A stretch of 64,000 bases of DNA from Aminobacter anthyllidis (GCF_018555685.1 NZ_JAFLWW010000002.1:124001-188000), one strand, 5' to 3'. Positions 46,515 through 56,538 are shown, counted from the stretch's first letter. Translations and numbers: made by a program. Notes: a model not told the origin generated them from the sequence alone.

Positions 46515-47375
46515 TCAAGAAGCCGCAGCTTCGCCTGCCAGCCACTCGACCGACCAGCGCGCGCCAGCGCTCTCGGCGAGGACCTTGCTCAGCACCGGCA
46601 GCATGATGCGCAGCTCGCTTTCCAGCTGATAAGGCGGGTTGACCACCACCATGCCAGTGCCGTCGAGCCGCGGCTCAGCCGATGGCGGCCGGATGTAGAA
46701 CTCGATGTCCATGATCTTGGGAATGCCGGCGTCGGCAAGGTCGTCGCGGAACGCGGCCACCGCCTTGCGGTCCTTGACCGGATACCACAATGCGAAGATG
46801 CCGCCGGGCCAACGCTTGTGCGCCTTCTTCAACCCGTCGACCAGCCGGTCGAACTCGCCGCTGACCTCGAATGGCGGATCGACAAGCACCAGCCCGCGCT
46901 TTTCCTTGGGCGGCAGATGCGCGCCCAGCGCCAGCCAGCCGTCGAGCTCGGTGACGCGGGTCTGGAAATCGCCTTCGAACACGCTGGCCAACGTTTTCGC
47001 ATCCTCGGGATGCAGTTCGATCGCCGACAGGCGATCCTGCTTGCGCAGCAGATGCCGGGCGATGACAGGAGAACCGGGGTAACGTTCGATGCCGCCTTCG
47101 GCGTTCACCGCGCGCACGGCATCGAGATAAGGCTCAAGCAATTCGGCCGCATCGACAGGCAATTGCGCGTCGATCAGCCGGCCGATGCCGTCATGCCATT
47201 CGCCCGTCTTCCGCGCAGCTTCCGACGACAGGTCGTAGAGGCCGATACCGGCATGCGTATCGATGACGCGGAACGCCTTGTCCTTGCGCTTGAGATATTC
47301 GACGAGCCGGGCAAGCACAGCGTGCTTGACCACGTCGGCGAAATTTCCGGCATGATAGGCGTGGCGATAGTTCAT
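46515..47375 (-). CDS. rlmJ: 23S rRNA (adenine-2030-N6)-methyltransferase
   Basis: 286 residues. MNYRHAYHAGNFADVVKHAV at the N-terminus is the highly conserved start of RlmJ, with FRVIDTHAGIGLYDL (SAM binding) and the catalytic-type GLVLVDPPFE motif (NPPF-like D-P-P-F/E). It modifies A2030 of 23S rRNA. It overlaps the end of the upstream membrane protein gene by four bases. Confidence 0.93.
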   Translation of the reverse strand: MNYRHAYHAGNFADVVKHAVLARLVEYLKRKDKAFRVIDTHAGIGLYDLSSEAARKTGEWHDGIGRLIDAQLPVDAAELLEPYLDAVRAVNAEGGIERYPGSPVIARHLLRKQDRLSAIELHPEDAKTLASVFEGDFQTRVTELDGWLALGAHLPPKEKRGLVLVDPPFEVSGEFDRLVDGLKKAHKRWPGGIFALWYPVKDRKAVAAFRDDLADAGIPKIMDIEFYIRPPSAEPRLDGTGMVVVNPPYQLESELRIMLPVLSKVLAESAGARWSVEWLAGEAAAS

Positions 47376-47992
47376 GACTTGTCTGCATCCCTGCCCCAGC
47401 GCGGTGCCGGCGGTTGCGAATTGGGATTATCGGGGCGACCGCCCTTGCCGCGCCGCAGCGACAGCACCAGGCCGATGAAGCCCACCGCCATCAGCGACAG
47501 CCCGATCGGCTGGGCACGCGCATCTGCCTCGCCGCCGCCGGAGCGCAGGATGAGGTCGACGCTCTGGATTTGGATGTTGTCGGCGTCGCCCTGCTCGATG
47601 ACGAAGCGATAGGTTCCCGGCTGCACGTCGCGGATCAGCCCGGCGTCGTCGCGGAAGATCGGATCGGGCAGTTGCGGGCTGCGCTCGCGCGGCGTCGTGT
47701 CATAGAAATTCAGCGCCTCGGCCAGCACGGTTTCGCCGCGTGTCGAGGCAGTAATGGTCAACACCGCACTCGCCGGCTTGACCACTGGCGGTGCCAGCGT
47801 CGTCAGGTCGACAAGCACGCGCACCGGCGCGTCAGCCGTCACCAAGGCTACCTCGACCGGGCGAAAGCCACCGGTGCGATCATAGGCGCGATAGGTGCCG
47901 ATCTCGTGTCCGGTGAAATTGGTCGTCGCCCAGGGGTAGACGATGCCGAGGCCAGTGCCCCCGAGCAGGATGAGAAGAAACAGGAACCGCAT
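47372..47992 (-). CDS. membrane-anchored protein of unknown function
   Basis: 206 residues. A hydrophobic N-terminal segment (MRFLFLLILLGGTGLGIVYP) is followed by about 130 residues of mostly beta-type soluble sequence (RPVEVALVTADAPVRVLVDL). A second hydrophobic segment is near 163-180 (SLMAVGFIGLVLSL) and the tail is proline-rich (GGRPDNPNSQPPAPRWG). It probably sits in the inner membrane with a periplasmic domain. I do not recognise the family. It precedes rlmJ with an overlap. Confidence 0.65.
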   Translation of the reverse strand: MRFLFLLILLGGTGLGIVYPWATTNFTGHEIGTYRAYDRTGGFRPVEVALVTADAPVRVLVDLTTLAPPVVKPASAVLTITASTRGETVLAEALNFYDTTPRERSPQLPDPIFRDDAGLIRDVQPGTYRFVIEQGDADNIQIQSVDLILRSGGGEADARAQPIGLSLMAVGFIGLVLSLRRGKGGRPDNPNSQPPAPRWGRDADKS

Positions 47993-48060
47993 GGCGCTCG
48001 AAACTCTGTGCCGGAAATGTCCGTTGGCGGGATCAGAAGACGTTTGCCGTACTACGGCTT

Positions 48061-48732
48061 TTACCGCGCGGCGGAAAGTGTCGGCCTGCCACTGCCGGCA
48101 ACTTCCCGCTCCATTTCGTCGAGCAGCATGTCGAGGCCCATCTCGAAGGTCTTGTCGAACTCGCCCGTCGAGAAATAAGTGCCAGCAGCCGCCACATAGG
48201 GAAACTCGCGGCGCAGCTGCTCGTCATCGACGGTCGTCACCGCCGACGGTCCCCTGGCATATCCCGCCGTCTCGTCGAGGATCGCGCCCATCAGATAATA
48301 TCCGAGCGCCCTGAACATCCGCGCCGAGCGCTCCTTGCCGAAGCCGCCGTCCTCGAACAGGCCGATGACCCCATCCAGCCACTTCAGGCATTTTGGCGAG
48401 TTCATGCGATAGGTCACGAGAAAGGGCGCAAAGGCGGGGTGCGCACGCGCCATGGCGCGATAGTCGCTGACGACAGCCTTGGCACGGTGTCGCCACGGCA
48501 GGTCGTGGGGCGGAATCTCGAGTTCGCAGATCAGCCTCTCGACAAGCGCTTCGAACAGATGCGCCTGCGACGGATAGTGGTGATAGATGCTCATCGCCTC
48601 GCAGCCGAGCGCCTGAGCCAGCTTGCGCATCGAGAAGCCTACCAGTCCCTCGCGCTCGATCACCTCGAAAGCGGCTGTTTCGATCATGTCGCGCGACAGC
48701 TTCGCTCGCTTTTTGTTGATCGCCTTTTCCAT
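48061..48732 (-). CDS. TetR-family transcriptional regulator
   Basis: ATG 48732 gives 223 residues; TTG 48747 lies next to a palindrome and is less likely. The TetR HTH is FEVIEREGLVGFSMRKLAQA with ALGCEAMSIYHHYPSQAHLF. The remainder is the ligand-binding helical domain. Two palindromes lie in the gap to the divergent carboxymuconolactone-decarboxylase-like gene, so it most likely represses that gene and itself. The ligand is unknown. Confidence 0.88.
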   Translation of the reverse strand: MEKAINKKRAKLSRDMIETAAFEVIEREGLVGFSMRKLAQALGCEAMSIYHHYPSQAHLFEALVERLICELEIPPHDLPWRHRAKAVVSDYRAMARAHPAFAPFLVTYRMNSPKCLKWLDGVIGLFEDGGFGKERSARMFRALGYYLMGAILDETAGYARGPSAVTTVDDEQLRREFPYVAAAGTYFSTGEFDKTFEMGLDMLLDEMEREVAGSGRPTLSAAR

Positions 48733-48747
48733 GGCCTCGCTTGACAA

Positions 48748-48760
48748 CTTACACTGTAAG
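48748..48760. promoter_or_regulatory. TetR candidate operator 1
   Basis: CTTACACTGTAAG is a perfect 13-base palindrome with a central C, within the divergent promoter region 15 bases from the TetR start. A plus-strand TTGACA at 48741-48746 adjoins it, so binding would block a promoter. Confidence 0.7.
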
Positions 48761-48777
48761 GATCATCAATTTGCATA

Positions 48778-48792
48778 CCTTACACCGTAAGG
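48778..48792. promoter_or_regulatory. TetR candidate operator 2
   Basis: CCTTACACCGTAAGG is a palindrome of 15 bases around a central three-base spacer, sharing the half-site CTTACA with operator 1. It lies 26 bases before the divergent target gene's start. Two similar sites suggest cooperative or tandem dimer binding. Confidence 0.65.
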
Positions 48793-48817
48793 GAAAAATG
48801 ATCCAGAGGAGGAAGTC

Positions 48818-49306
48818 GTGCCAATGCATCCATCCGCCCTCGCCTCGTTCCGCCGCACACTGACGGTCCTGGCCGGCGCCGCAGCCTGTTCAGCCACGCT
48901 CGCATTCATGCCCTTGCCCGCTCATGCCGACGACTATGACGCAACCATCCAGGACATCGAGAAGTCGATGGGCGGCGTGCCGAGCTTCATCAAGCAGTTC
49001 CCCAAGTCCGGCCTGCCGGGCGCATGGTCCGAGCTCAAGGCACTCGAGTTCAGCGACAAGACCGCCCTGCCGCCCAAGACCAAGGCGCTGATCTCGCTCG
49101 CCGTCGCAGCGCAGATCCCTTGCACCTATTGCATTTGGGCCGATACGCAGAGCGCCAAACAGGCGGGTGCCACCGACCAGGAAATCCAGGAAGCCGTCGC
49201 CATGGCGGCGCTGACCCGCCACTGGAGCACCGTCTTCAACGGCATGCAGGTCGACTTTGAAACGTTCAAGAAAGAGCTTGGCGGCGAGATGAGCGCTGCC
49301 AAGTAG
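48818..49306 (+). CDS. exported carboxymuconolactone-decarboxylase-family (AhpD-like) protein
   Basis: 162 residues from GTG 48818, with GGAGG five bases upstream (ATG 48824 is possible). An N-terminal signal sequence (LTVLAGAAACSATLAFMPLP ... AHAD) indicates export. The CMD/AhpD fold follows: GLPGAWSELKALEF, then LISLAVAAQIPCTYCIWADT, with the CxxC redox pair. The usual histidine three residues after the second cysteine is aspartate here. CMD proteins are normally cytoplasmic, so the signal peptide is unusual. Control by the divergent TetR regulator is inferred. It may reduce peroxides or remove thiols. Confidence 0.8.
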   Translation: MPMHPSALASFRRTLTVLAGAAACSATLAFMPLPAHADDYDATIQDIEKSMGGVPSFIKQFPKSGLPGAWSELKALEFSDKTALPPKTKALISLAVAAQIPCTYCIWADTQSAKQAGATDQEIQEAVAMAALTRHWSTVFNGMQVDFETFKKELGGEMSAAK

Positions 49307-49341
49307 CTGATGCCAAGGCGCGGCTCGTGCGGGCCGCGCCT

Positions 49342-49791
49342 CTAGGCCTTGCGCTCCCAGCGCCGGTCGGGCGTCTGCTGCCAGTAGGTCACCTCGTGGC
49401 CGGCAGTCTTCATCGTCTTCCAGTGCTCCCTCGCCCCTTCAAGCTGTGCCGCGTCATGGCCGTCGAACAGGAACACCGCCCGCTGGTAGGGCGCGATGTC
49501 GGGCGGTACCGCGCCGTCGACGAGGAAGCGGATCTCGGCGGCGTTGGGATTGGCTTCGGTCACCGTCAGTACCACCGGCTGCTCGGCGGCATGGGCTTCG
49601 CGGTCGCTGCCATGGGCAAGGAACGAATCGTCCCGGAAGGTCCACAGATGCTGGTCGAGCGCGTCACGGCGCTCTTCGCTGCCGGTCTGGACCACTGCCT
49701 TCCACCCCCGCTGCAGGCTGCGCTCGAGCAGGCCCGGCAAGGCATCCTCAAGGGTCGATTCGGTCAGGTGGTAGAAAAGGACTTCGGCCAT
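49342..49791 (-). CDS. holC: DNA polymerase III subunit chi
   Basis: 149 residues (MAEVLFYHLTESTLEDALPG). The HolC pattern is clear: LPGLLERSLQRGWKAVVQTG, the DALDQHLWTFRDDSFLAHGS segment and FLFDGHDAAQLEGAREHWK. Chi links the clamp loader to SSB at the replication fork. It lies about 155 bases downstream of pepA on the same strand, the usual pepA-holC order in proteobacteria. Confidence 0.92.
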   Translation of the reverse strand: MAEVLFYHLTESTLEDALPGLLERSLQRGWKAVVQTGSEERRDALDQHLWTFRDDSFLAHGSDREAHAAEQPVVLTVTEANPNAAEIRFLVDGAVPPDIAPYQRAVFLFDGHDAAQLEGAREHWKTMKTAGHEVTYWQQTPDRRWERKA

Positions 49792-49946
49792 AGTTCAGTT
49801 GCTGTCCCGGGAAGGCGTGGAGAAATTCGGCCCGGCGCGCCATATGGAGTGGTTTTCGAGAACCGGAGCGCAGCGGACATGTGGTCCGTGAGATCAGGAG
49901 CGGAGAAAACTGCTTCAGATGGCCGCCGGGGCGGATTTATCCAGCC

Positions 49947-51443
49947 TTACCCCTCGTAGTGGTCGCGCACCAGCCTGTCGAGCAGCCGCACGCCGTAGCC
50001 CGAGCCCCAGGACTGGTTGATCTCGTTGCTCGGCGAGCCCATCGCGGTGCCGGCGATGTCGAGATGCGCCCAGGGCGTTTCCTTGACGAAGCGCTGCAGG
50101 AACTGTGCCGCGGTGATCGAGCCACCATAGCGGCCGCCGATGTTCTTCATGTCGGCATTCTTGGAATCGATCAGCTTGTCGTATTCCGAGCCGAGCGGCA
50201 TGCGCCACAGCTTCTCCTGGGTTGCCGTACCAGACGACGTCAGGCGCTCGGCCAGTTCATCGTTGTTGGAGAACAGGCCGGCGTGGCTTTGGCCAAGTGC
50301 CACCATGATCGCGCCAGTCAGCGTCGCCAGATTGACCATGAACTTCGGCTCGAAACGCTGGTTGCAGTACCAGAGCGCGTCGGCAAGTACGAGGCGGCCT
50401 TCGGCGTCGGTGTTGAGCACTTCGATCGTCTGGCCCGACATCGAGGTGACGATGTCGCCGGGACGCTGAGCATTGCCGTCGACCATGTTTTCGACAAGGC
50501 CAATGATACCGACAACGTTGACCTTGGCTTTGCGCGCGGCGAGCGCGTGCATCAGCCCGGTGACGGCGGCAGCACCGCCCATGTCCCCCTTCATGTCTTC
50601 CATGCCGGCGGCCGGCTTGATCGACACGCCACCCGAATCGAAGACCACGCCCTTGCCGACGAAGGCAACCGGCTTGTCCTTGGCCTTGCCGCCGTTCCAC
50701 TGCATGATCGCGAGGCGCGGCGGACGCACCGAGCCCTGGGCGACGCCGAGCAGCGAGCCCATGCCGAGCTTCTTCATTTCCTTCTCGGTCAGGATCTCGA
50801 CCTTCACGCCGAGTTTCTCGAGTTCCTTGGCCTGGGCGGCGAACTCGACCGGGCCGAGGATGTTGGCCGGCTCGTTGACAAGGTCGCGAGCAAGCAAGAC
50901 GCCGCCGACGACAGCCTCGGCGTCCGCAAAGGCTTTCTTGGCAGCAGCCGGATCGGCGCAATGGATGGTGATCTTGGCCGGCTTCTTGTCGTCGTCCTTG
51001 CCGTCGCCATTGTCCTTCTTGGTCTTGTACTTGTCGAAGTTGTAGCTCCTCAGCAGGATGCCGGCGGCAACGCCTGCCGCGGCGGCGCCATCTACTTTCA
51101 CGCCTGGAATGTCGAGGATCACGGCCACTTCGGTTGCCTTGCGCAGCTGCGCCGCAACCACACCGCCAAGCTTCAGCCAGGCATATTCGTCAAGTGCCGT
51201 GGTCTTGCCTGTGCCGATGGCGACAAGCCGGTCGACCGTCGTGCCTTCAGGCGCCAGCACCTCGACAACGCCGCCGAACTTGCCGTTGAAGTCGGCCACC
51301 GGAAATGCCCGATCGAGCGCCTTGGCCGGATCGTTGGCACGCGCCGCATCGCTCAGCCCGCCATCGTCGGCGGAGAAGACAACGACGCTGCCCTTTTTCG
51401 GCGTGCCCGGCTTGGCGAAACTGATCGACGGCTTAGAAGTCAT
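49947..51443 (-). CDS. pepA: leucyl aminopeptidase (M17)
   Basis: 498 residues. The M17 catalytic motif [14 protein letters not shown] is present, with metal ligands in [20 protein letters not shown] and the [19 protein letters not shown] stretch. It is a hexameric two-metal aminopeptidase, and in some bacteria also binds DNA. It is divergent from the LPS-export operon, as in many proteobacteria. Confidence 0.95.
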   Translation of the reverse strand: MTSKPSISFAKPGTPKKGSVVVFSADDGGLSDAARANDPAKALDRAFPVADFNGKFGGVVEVLAPEGTTVDRLVAIGTGKTTALDEYAWLKLGGVVAAQLRKATEVAVILDIPGVKVDGAAAAGVAAGILLRSYNFDKYKTKKDNGDGKDDDKKPAKITIHCADPAAAKKAFADAEAVVGGVLLARDLVNEPANILGPVEFAAQAKELEKLGVKVEILTEKEMKKLGMGSLLGVAQGSVRPPRLAIMQWNGGKAKDKPVAFVGKGVVFDSGGVSIKPAAGMEDMKGDMGGAAAVTGLMHALAARKAKVNVVGIIGLVENMVDGNAQRPGDIVTSMSGQTIEVLNTDAEGRLVLADALWYCNQRFEPKFMVNLATLTGAIMVALGQSHAGLFSNNDELAERLTSSGTATQEKLWRMPLGSEYDKLIDSKNADMKNIGGRYGGSITAAQFLQRFVKETPWAHLDIAGTAMGSPSNEINQSWGSGYGVRLLDRLVRDHYEG

Positions 51444-51747
51444 GATATCCTGCTTTCGGATCCCGTTCAGATGGTGCGCGACATTTCGTCGTTTTCACAA
51501 GTTTGGCAAGCCTCCCGTCATCTTGACTAGCTATGGCTAAAAGTGAAAAGCGGTGGGAAACCTTGCGTTAACCACCTCTCTTCGGCGTTTCTTAGCCATT
51601 AGGAACGAGACTCCGAAGCGCGGGAGACAGTGTTGACGGCGTGACGGGCAGTTGTGCCGGCTTGCCTTGGAATATACCTTAGACACCCACCGGCCACGCG
51701 GCATCCTGTCGGCCGGCCAAGTCGGAAACACGGAATCCTGATCATCG
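51444..51747. other. divergent intergenic region pepA / lptF
   Basis: These 304 bases separate the divergent pepA and lptF genes and hold no supported gene. The promoter region for the essential lpt operon is expected near 51660-51720, and an AT-rich stretch occurs around 51535-51600. I saw no RNA gene or repeat in it. Specific promoter boxes could not be called. Confidence 0.5.
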
Positions 51748-52947
51748 ATGAAGGTTGTTGAGCGCTATATCCTGCGTCGTACGTTCGCGGTTTTCATCGC
51801 GGCGTTGACGTGGACTTTGGCGATCGTCTGGACCACCCAGGTGCTCGGTCGAATCGACCTTGTCACCGACAGTGGCCAGTCGGCACTGACCTTCTTCGAG
51901 GTCGCAGCCCTGATCCTGCCAACGGTCATTCCCATCGTCGTGCCCTTCGCCGTCATCATTGCCGTGGCGTTGACGCTGAGCACGATGAACAGCGACTCCG
52001 AACTGGTGATCCTCAACGCCGCAGGCGCCTCGCGGCTCACCGTCATTCGGCCGATCCTCATCCTGGCCATCTGCGCCAGCCTGTTTTCGTTCGTCGTCGA
52101 CAACGTCGCCAATCCGATGGCGCGCCAGCGCAACCGCGAACTGATCGCCACCTCACGCGCCGACCTTTTGTCGCTGATCATCCAGGAAGGCACGTTCCGC
52201 AAGGTCGACGAAGGCCTGTTCGTGCAGGTCGCCGAACGCCTTCCAAATGGCGGTCTGGGCGGCATCTTCGTTGCCGATTCGCGCGAGCCCAATATCGATC
52301 TCGTCTATTACGCCAAGGACGGCTCGTTCATCGAACGCAACAAGAAGCAGATGCTGGTGATGAACGAAGGCGTCATCCACCGCAAGGCGCCCGGCGGCGA
52401 GGTGTCAGTGATCAGCTTCGATTCCTATGCCTTTGATCTCAGTGAATTTTCCGCTGCAGCCAACGAAGTCACCATGCAGCCGAAAGACCGCTCGACGTCC
52501 TACCTGATGCAGCCGCAGCACGACGACAAGTTCTACCAGCGCAACCCGCGCCTGTTCGACGCCGAGCTCAACCGCCGCTTCTCCGACTGGCTCTATTCGA
52601 TCGCTTTCGCCTTCATCGCGCTCGCGGTTGCCGGCGATGCGCGGTCCCACCGCGAGGCACGCATCCATCCGCTGGTGACGACGGTGACGATCGCGCTGTT
52701 CTTCCGCTGGCTCGGTTTCTTCGCCAACAGCAAGGCCGAAGCCGCGGCCTGGATCGGCTACGTCGTCTACGCCATTCCCATCGGCGCCTCGCTGTTTGCC
52801 CTCTGGTTCATCCGCAGCCACCGCACCATGGAATTGCCTGTTTCGGTCGCCGACCGCATGGCAGCGACGGCAGCGCGGGTTCGCGACGGCTTCGCGGCGC
52901 TGCGCCAACGGCTTACCGGCCGCGCCTCCGGCCAGGGAGCGGCATGA
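51748..52947 (+). CDS. lptF: LPS export ABC transporter permease LptF
   Basis: 399 residues from ATG 51748. The LptF/LptG family is recognised by the N-terminal ERYILRRTFAVFIAALTWTL, the periplasmic beta-jellyroll part (EGTFRKVDEGLFVQVAERLP), and the C-terminal helix group. It works with LptG and LptB to extract lipopolysaccharide from the inner membrane. It overlaps lptG by four bases. Confidence 0.92.
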   Translation: MKVVERYILRRTFAVFIAALTWTLAIVWTTQVLGRIDLVTDSGQSALTFFEVAALILPTVIPIVVPFAVIIAVALTLSTMNSDSELVILNAAGASRLTVIRPILILAICASLFSFVVDNVANPMARQRNRELIATSRADLLSLIIQEGTFRKVDEGLFVQVAERLPNGGLGGIFVADSREPNIDLVYYAKDGSFIERNKKQMLVMNEGVIHRKAPGGEVSVISFDSYAFDLSEFSAAANEVTMQPKDRSTSYLMQPQHDDKFYQRNPRLFDAELNRRFSDWLYSIAFAFIALAVAGDARSHREARIHPLVTTVTIALFFRWLGFFANSKAEAAAWIGYVVYAIPIGASLFALWFIRSHRTMELPVSVADRMAATAARVRDGFAALRQRLTGRASGQGAA

Positions 52948-54032
52948 TGGGCTGGACGCTTGGCCGCTATTTCCTCGTCCGCTACGCCGTCATCACGACG
53001 TGGTTCTTCATCGGCATCTACGCGCTGATCTTCATCATCGACGTCACCGAATTCTCCAGCAATGTCGGCGGCCTGCCGGGCTTCAAGTTCTCGATCGCGA
53101 TGACTGTTTCAGCACTTCGCGTGCCGATGATCATGCAGCAGACGGTGCCGTTCGTTGCCCTGTTCAGCGCCATGGCGACGCTGGTTTCGCTCAACCGGCG
53201 CTATGAACTCGTCATCGCGCGCGCCGCCGGCATCTCGGCCTGGCAGTTCCTGGTGCCATGCTGCGTCGGCGCGCTGCTTTTCGGCCTGGTCACGGTCGGC
53301 ATCCTCAACCCGATCGCAGCCTATGGCTTCTCGCACTCGGAAACGATCGAGTCCGAGCTGCGCTCGCGCCAGTCGAATTCAGTTTCGGCGTTTTCGGCAC
53401 CTTGGCTGCGCCAGAAGGCCGAGGGCACCGAAGTCATCATCGGCGCCCGGGCCGTGCTCAATCAGGGCCTCGAACTGTCGGACGCAGTGTTTTTCATCTT
53501 CGACGCCAATGGCGACATGGTCGAGCGCAAGGACGCCGAGCGCGCTTATCTGCGTGACGGCCACTGGGAACTGGTCAACGTCCGCAGCATGAAGGGCAGC
53601 CAGAATTTCACCTCGCAGCCGGTCGATCAGGTGCCAACCAATCTGAAGCCTGAATTCGTCCAGGAACGGCTGGCTCGGCCGGAAACGATTCCGTTCTTCG
53701 AGCTGCCTTCAAAGATCGAAGTGGCGCGTTCCTTCGGCCTCAGGGCCAACGCATTCGCCATGCAATTTCATTCACTTGTCGCCCTTCCGTTCCTTTTGGT
53801 TGCAATGACTCTCATTGCTGCAACAGTGTCGATGCGATTTGCACGTATGGGGCAGTCTGCAACGATGATTTTGGGTGGCGTCGTCGCCGGCTTTCTGCTT
53901 TATGTCGTTTCGGTTCTGGTCAAAGCATTTGGCAATGCGGGATTCGTGCCGACTTATATTGCGGCGTGGTTTCCAGTAGTCGTCGCAATGTTTTTCGGGG
54001 TGACTTTCCTGCTCTACAAAGAGGACGGTTAG
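52944..54032 (+). CDS. lptG: LPS export ABC transporter permease LptG
   Basis: 362 residues from ATG 52944. MGWTLGRYFLVRYAVITTWF, then LNRRYELVIARAAGISAWQF and the jellyroll region are typical of LptG. The partner LptF is encoded just upstream and lptD just downstream. The stop is followed after 12 bases by the lptD start. Confidence 0.92.
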   Translation: MMGWTLGRYFLVRYAVITTWFFIGIYALIFIIDVTEFSSNVGGLPGFKFSIAMTVSALRVPMIMQQTVPFVALFSAMATLVSLNRRYELVIARAAGISAWQFLVPCCVGALLFGLVTVGILNPIAAYGFSHSETIESELRSRQSNSVSAFSAPWLRQKAEGTEVIIGARAVLNQGLELSDAVFFIFDANGDMVERKDAERAYLRDGHWELVNVRSMKGSQNFTSQPVDQVPTNLKPEFVQERLARPETIPFFELPSKIEVARSFGLRANAFAMQFHSLVALPFLLVAMTLIAATVSMRFARMGQSATMILGGVVAGFLLYVVSVLVKAFGNAGFVPTYIAAWFPVVVAMFFGVTFLLYKEDG

Positions 54033-54044
54033 GTGAGGGGCGCA

Positions 54045-56420
54045 ATGGCCAACCGCAGGGCCCATATGGCAGGCCTTTTGGGTGCGACTGCGCTCGCGTG
54101 CCTGTTTGCGGTCGCGCTGCCGTCCGCTCCTGCTTTCGCACAGACTGTCGCGGACCTCGCACTCAGCGTGCCCGAAGGCTCGCAGATGCTGCTCGAGGCG
54201 GACACGCTCGTCTATGACAACGACGCCAGCACCGTGACAGCGGTGGGCGGCGTGCAGATCGACTATGCCGGCAACCGTCTCGTCGCCCAGCGCGTCACCT
54301 ATGACCGCAAGACGTCGCGGCTGGTCGCCAGCGGCAATGTCGAGGTCGTCAATTCGGACGGCACCAAGATCTTCTCGCAAGAGATCGACATCACCGACGA
54401 CTTCGCCGACGGCTTCGTCAACACGCTGCGCATCGAGACCGTCGACAAGACCTATTTCGCCGCCGAAAGCGCCAAGCGCGAAGGCGGCTTCCTGACGACG
54501 TTCAACAACGGCGTCTACACCGCCTGCGAGCCTTGCGAGCAGAAGCCCGACAAGGCGCCGATCTGGCGCGTCAAGGCGCAGAAGATCATCTGGAACGGCC
54601 AGAAGAAGACGGTGCGATTCGAAAACTCGAATTTCGAGTTTTTCGGCTTCCCGATCGCCTTCCTGCCGGCCTTCGAGATTGCCGACCCGACGGTCAAGCG
54701 CAAGAGCGGCTTCCTGATGCCCGGCGTCAGCTACAAGAGCGAGCTCGGCGTCGGCGTGTCGATCCCGTATTACTTCGCCCTCTCGCCAACCTATGACCTC
54801 ACCGTCAAGGGCACCGGCTACACCCGCCAGGGGTTCCTGGGCGAGGCCGAATGGCGCCAGCGCTTCAACAATGGCGAATACAGCCTGAAGATGGCCGGCA
54901 TCTACCAGATGAATCCGGACAAGTTCGATGCCAATACCGTCGACCGTGGGCCGGCCGGCGACGAAAACAAGCTGCGCGGCATGGTCGGCACGAAGGGTCA
55001 TTTCGACCTCAATCCGCGCTGGGCCTTTGGCTGGAACATCCTTGCCCAGACGGACAAGAATTTTTCGCGCACCTATGGCATCAACGGATTCTCCGACAGC
55101 ACGCACCGCTCGGAGGTCTACCTGACCGGCCTCAACGACCGGAACTATTTCGACCTGCGCGCCATGCGCTTCCAGGTCCAGGAAGAAGCGCTCGACAGCG
55201 ATCCGAATGCGCGCGCCGACAAGCAGCCCTGGGTGCTGCCGTCGCTCGACTACGCCTATATCCCCGACACGCCGGTGGCCGGAGGCGAGCTCTCGGTCGA
55301 CCTCAACGCACGCGTCATCCAGCGTTCGGATCTGGATGCGGGCCTTGCAGCGGCGAACGGCCCGACCGTTCACGGTATCGAAGGCACATCGAGCCGCATC
55401 ACCGCCGAAGCCGAGTGGAAACGGACCATCATCACCGATGGCGGCCTGCTGGTAACGCCCCTGCTCGCCTTCCGCGCAGACAGCAGCTATGTCGATGCGT
55501 CAGCCGCCTCGCTTACCGCCATCGACAACATGGCGGCAGATCCGCGGATCAACGTTGCCGACGACGTGCGCTCGTCACTGTTCCGCTACATGGCCACCCT
55601 CGGCCTTGAGCTGCGCTGGCCGGTGCTGTTCTCGTCGACAAGCTCGACCCATGTGCTCGAGCCGATGGCTCAGGTCTTTGCCCGCCCGAGCGAAAGCCAC
55701 ATCAGCGGGCTCGGCATCCCGAACGAGGATGCACAGAGCTTCGTCTTCGACGCGGCCTCGCTGTTCGAGCGCGACAAGTTCTCCGGCTACGACCGCATGG
55801 AAGGCGGCACCCGCGCCAATCTCGGCCTGCGCTATTCCGGCAGCTACAACAACGGCTGGACCACCAACGCGCTTGTCGGCCAGTCGTATCATCTTGCCGG
55901 CGACAACTCGTTTGCCGCGCCTGATCTCGTCAATGCCGGCGCTTATTCTGGGCTAGAGACCGATACGTCCGACTACGTGGCCCTGGCCGGCATCGCCAGC
56001 CCGAACGGCTTCTCGGCCTCGGTCAGCGGCCGTTTCGACGAGCGCACCTTCGATGTTCGCCGCGCCGAGATGAAGGTCGGCCTGGATGCGCGTCCGCTTG
56101 CTGTCTCAGCGCGCTATGCCTACATCCAGGCCCAGCCACTCTACGGCTTTGCCGACGATCGTCACGAAGTCACGCTCGGTGCCACGGCACGCTTCAACGA
56201 CGAGTGGCGCGTGTTCGGCTCCGGCACCTACGACATCAAGGGTGACCTGCTCGTCAAGAATGGCCTCGGCTTCGCTTATGACGACGAGTGCTTCACCTAC
56301 ATGATGTCCTATTCCGAAAGCCGCGATCACAATAAGCCGGACGATGTCTCGCGCACCGTCGGCTTCAACATCTCGTTCCGTACGATCGGCGACTTCGGCA
56401 ACGCGACGAGCGCCTTCTAA
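54045..56420 (+). CDS. lptD: LPS-assembly outer-membrane protein LptD
   Basis: 791 residues from ATG 54045, preceded by GAGG; GTG 54033 is possible. Signal peptide MANRRAHMAGLLGATALACL ... PAFA, then the OstA/LptA-like N-terminal domain (LVYDNDASTVTAVGGVQIDY) and the large C-terminal barrel. The barrel begins after the IPYYFALSPTYDLTVKGTGY segment and ends with the aromatic-rich FRTIGDFGNATSAF. It inserts LPS into the outer leaflet with LptE. It lies in the standard lptF-lptG-lptD-surA-pdxA-rsmA order. Confidence 0.93.
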   Translation: MANRRAHMAGLLGATALACLFAVALPSAPAFAQTVADLALSVPEGSQMLLEADTLVYDNDASTVTAVGGVQIDYAGNRLVAQRVTYDRKTSRLVASGNVEVVNSDGTKIFSQEIDITDDFADGFVNTLRIETVDKTYFAAESAKREGGFLTTFNNGVYTACEPCEQKPDKAPIWRVKAQKIIWNGQKKTVRFENSNFEFFGFPIAFLPAFEIADPTVKRKSGFLMPGVSYKSELGVGVSIPYYFALSPTYDLTVKGTGYTRQGFLGEAEWRQRFNNGEYSLKMAGIYQMNPDKFDANTVDRGPAGDENKLRGMVGTKGHFDLNPRWAFGWNILAQTDKNFSRTYGINGFSDSTHRSEVYLTGLNDRNYFDLRAMRFQVQEEALDSDPNARADKQPWVLPSLDYAYIPDTPVAGGELSVDLNARVIQRSDLDAGLAAANGPTVHGIEGTSSRITAEAEWKRTIITDGGLLVTPLLAFRADSSYVDASAASLTAIDNMAADPRINVADDVRSSLFRYMATLGLELRWPVLFSSTSSTHVLEPMAQVFARPSESHISGLGIPNEDAQSFVFDAASLFERDKFSGYDRMEGGTRANLGLRYSGSYNNGWTTNALVGQSYHLAGDNSFAAPDLVNAGAYSGLETDTSDYVALAGIASPNGFSASVSGRFDERTFDVRRAEMKVGLDARPLAVSARYAYIQAQPLYGFADDRHEVTLGATARFNDEWRVFGSGTYDIKGDLLVKNGLGFAYDDECFTYMMSYSESRDHNKPDDVSRTVGFNISFRTIGDFGNATSAF

Positions 56421-56538
56421 GGCAGCGACCGAACGGCGGCGGGGGCGGCCTGACATCGTTTTGCCGCATAACGCGGCCAATGACGGGGCACGTATCCGGG
56501 CAATGTCCGGATCTGGGGTTTGAACGGGACTTATTCTT

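Noticed and set aside
53772-55373. 533-residue open frame on the minus strand across lptG and lptD
   Set aside because: It is the mirror of the real genes on the plus strand, with unusual composition and no ribosome site.
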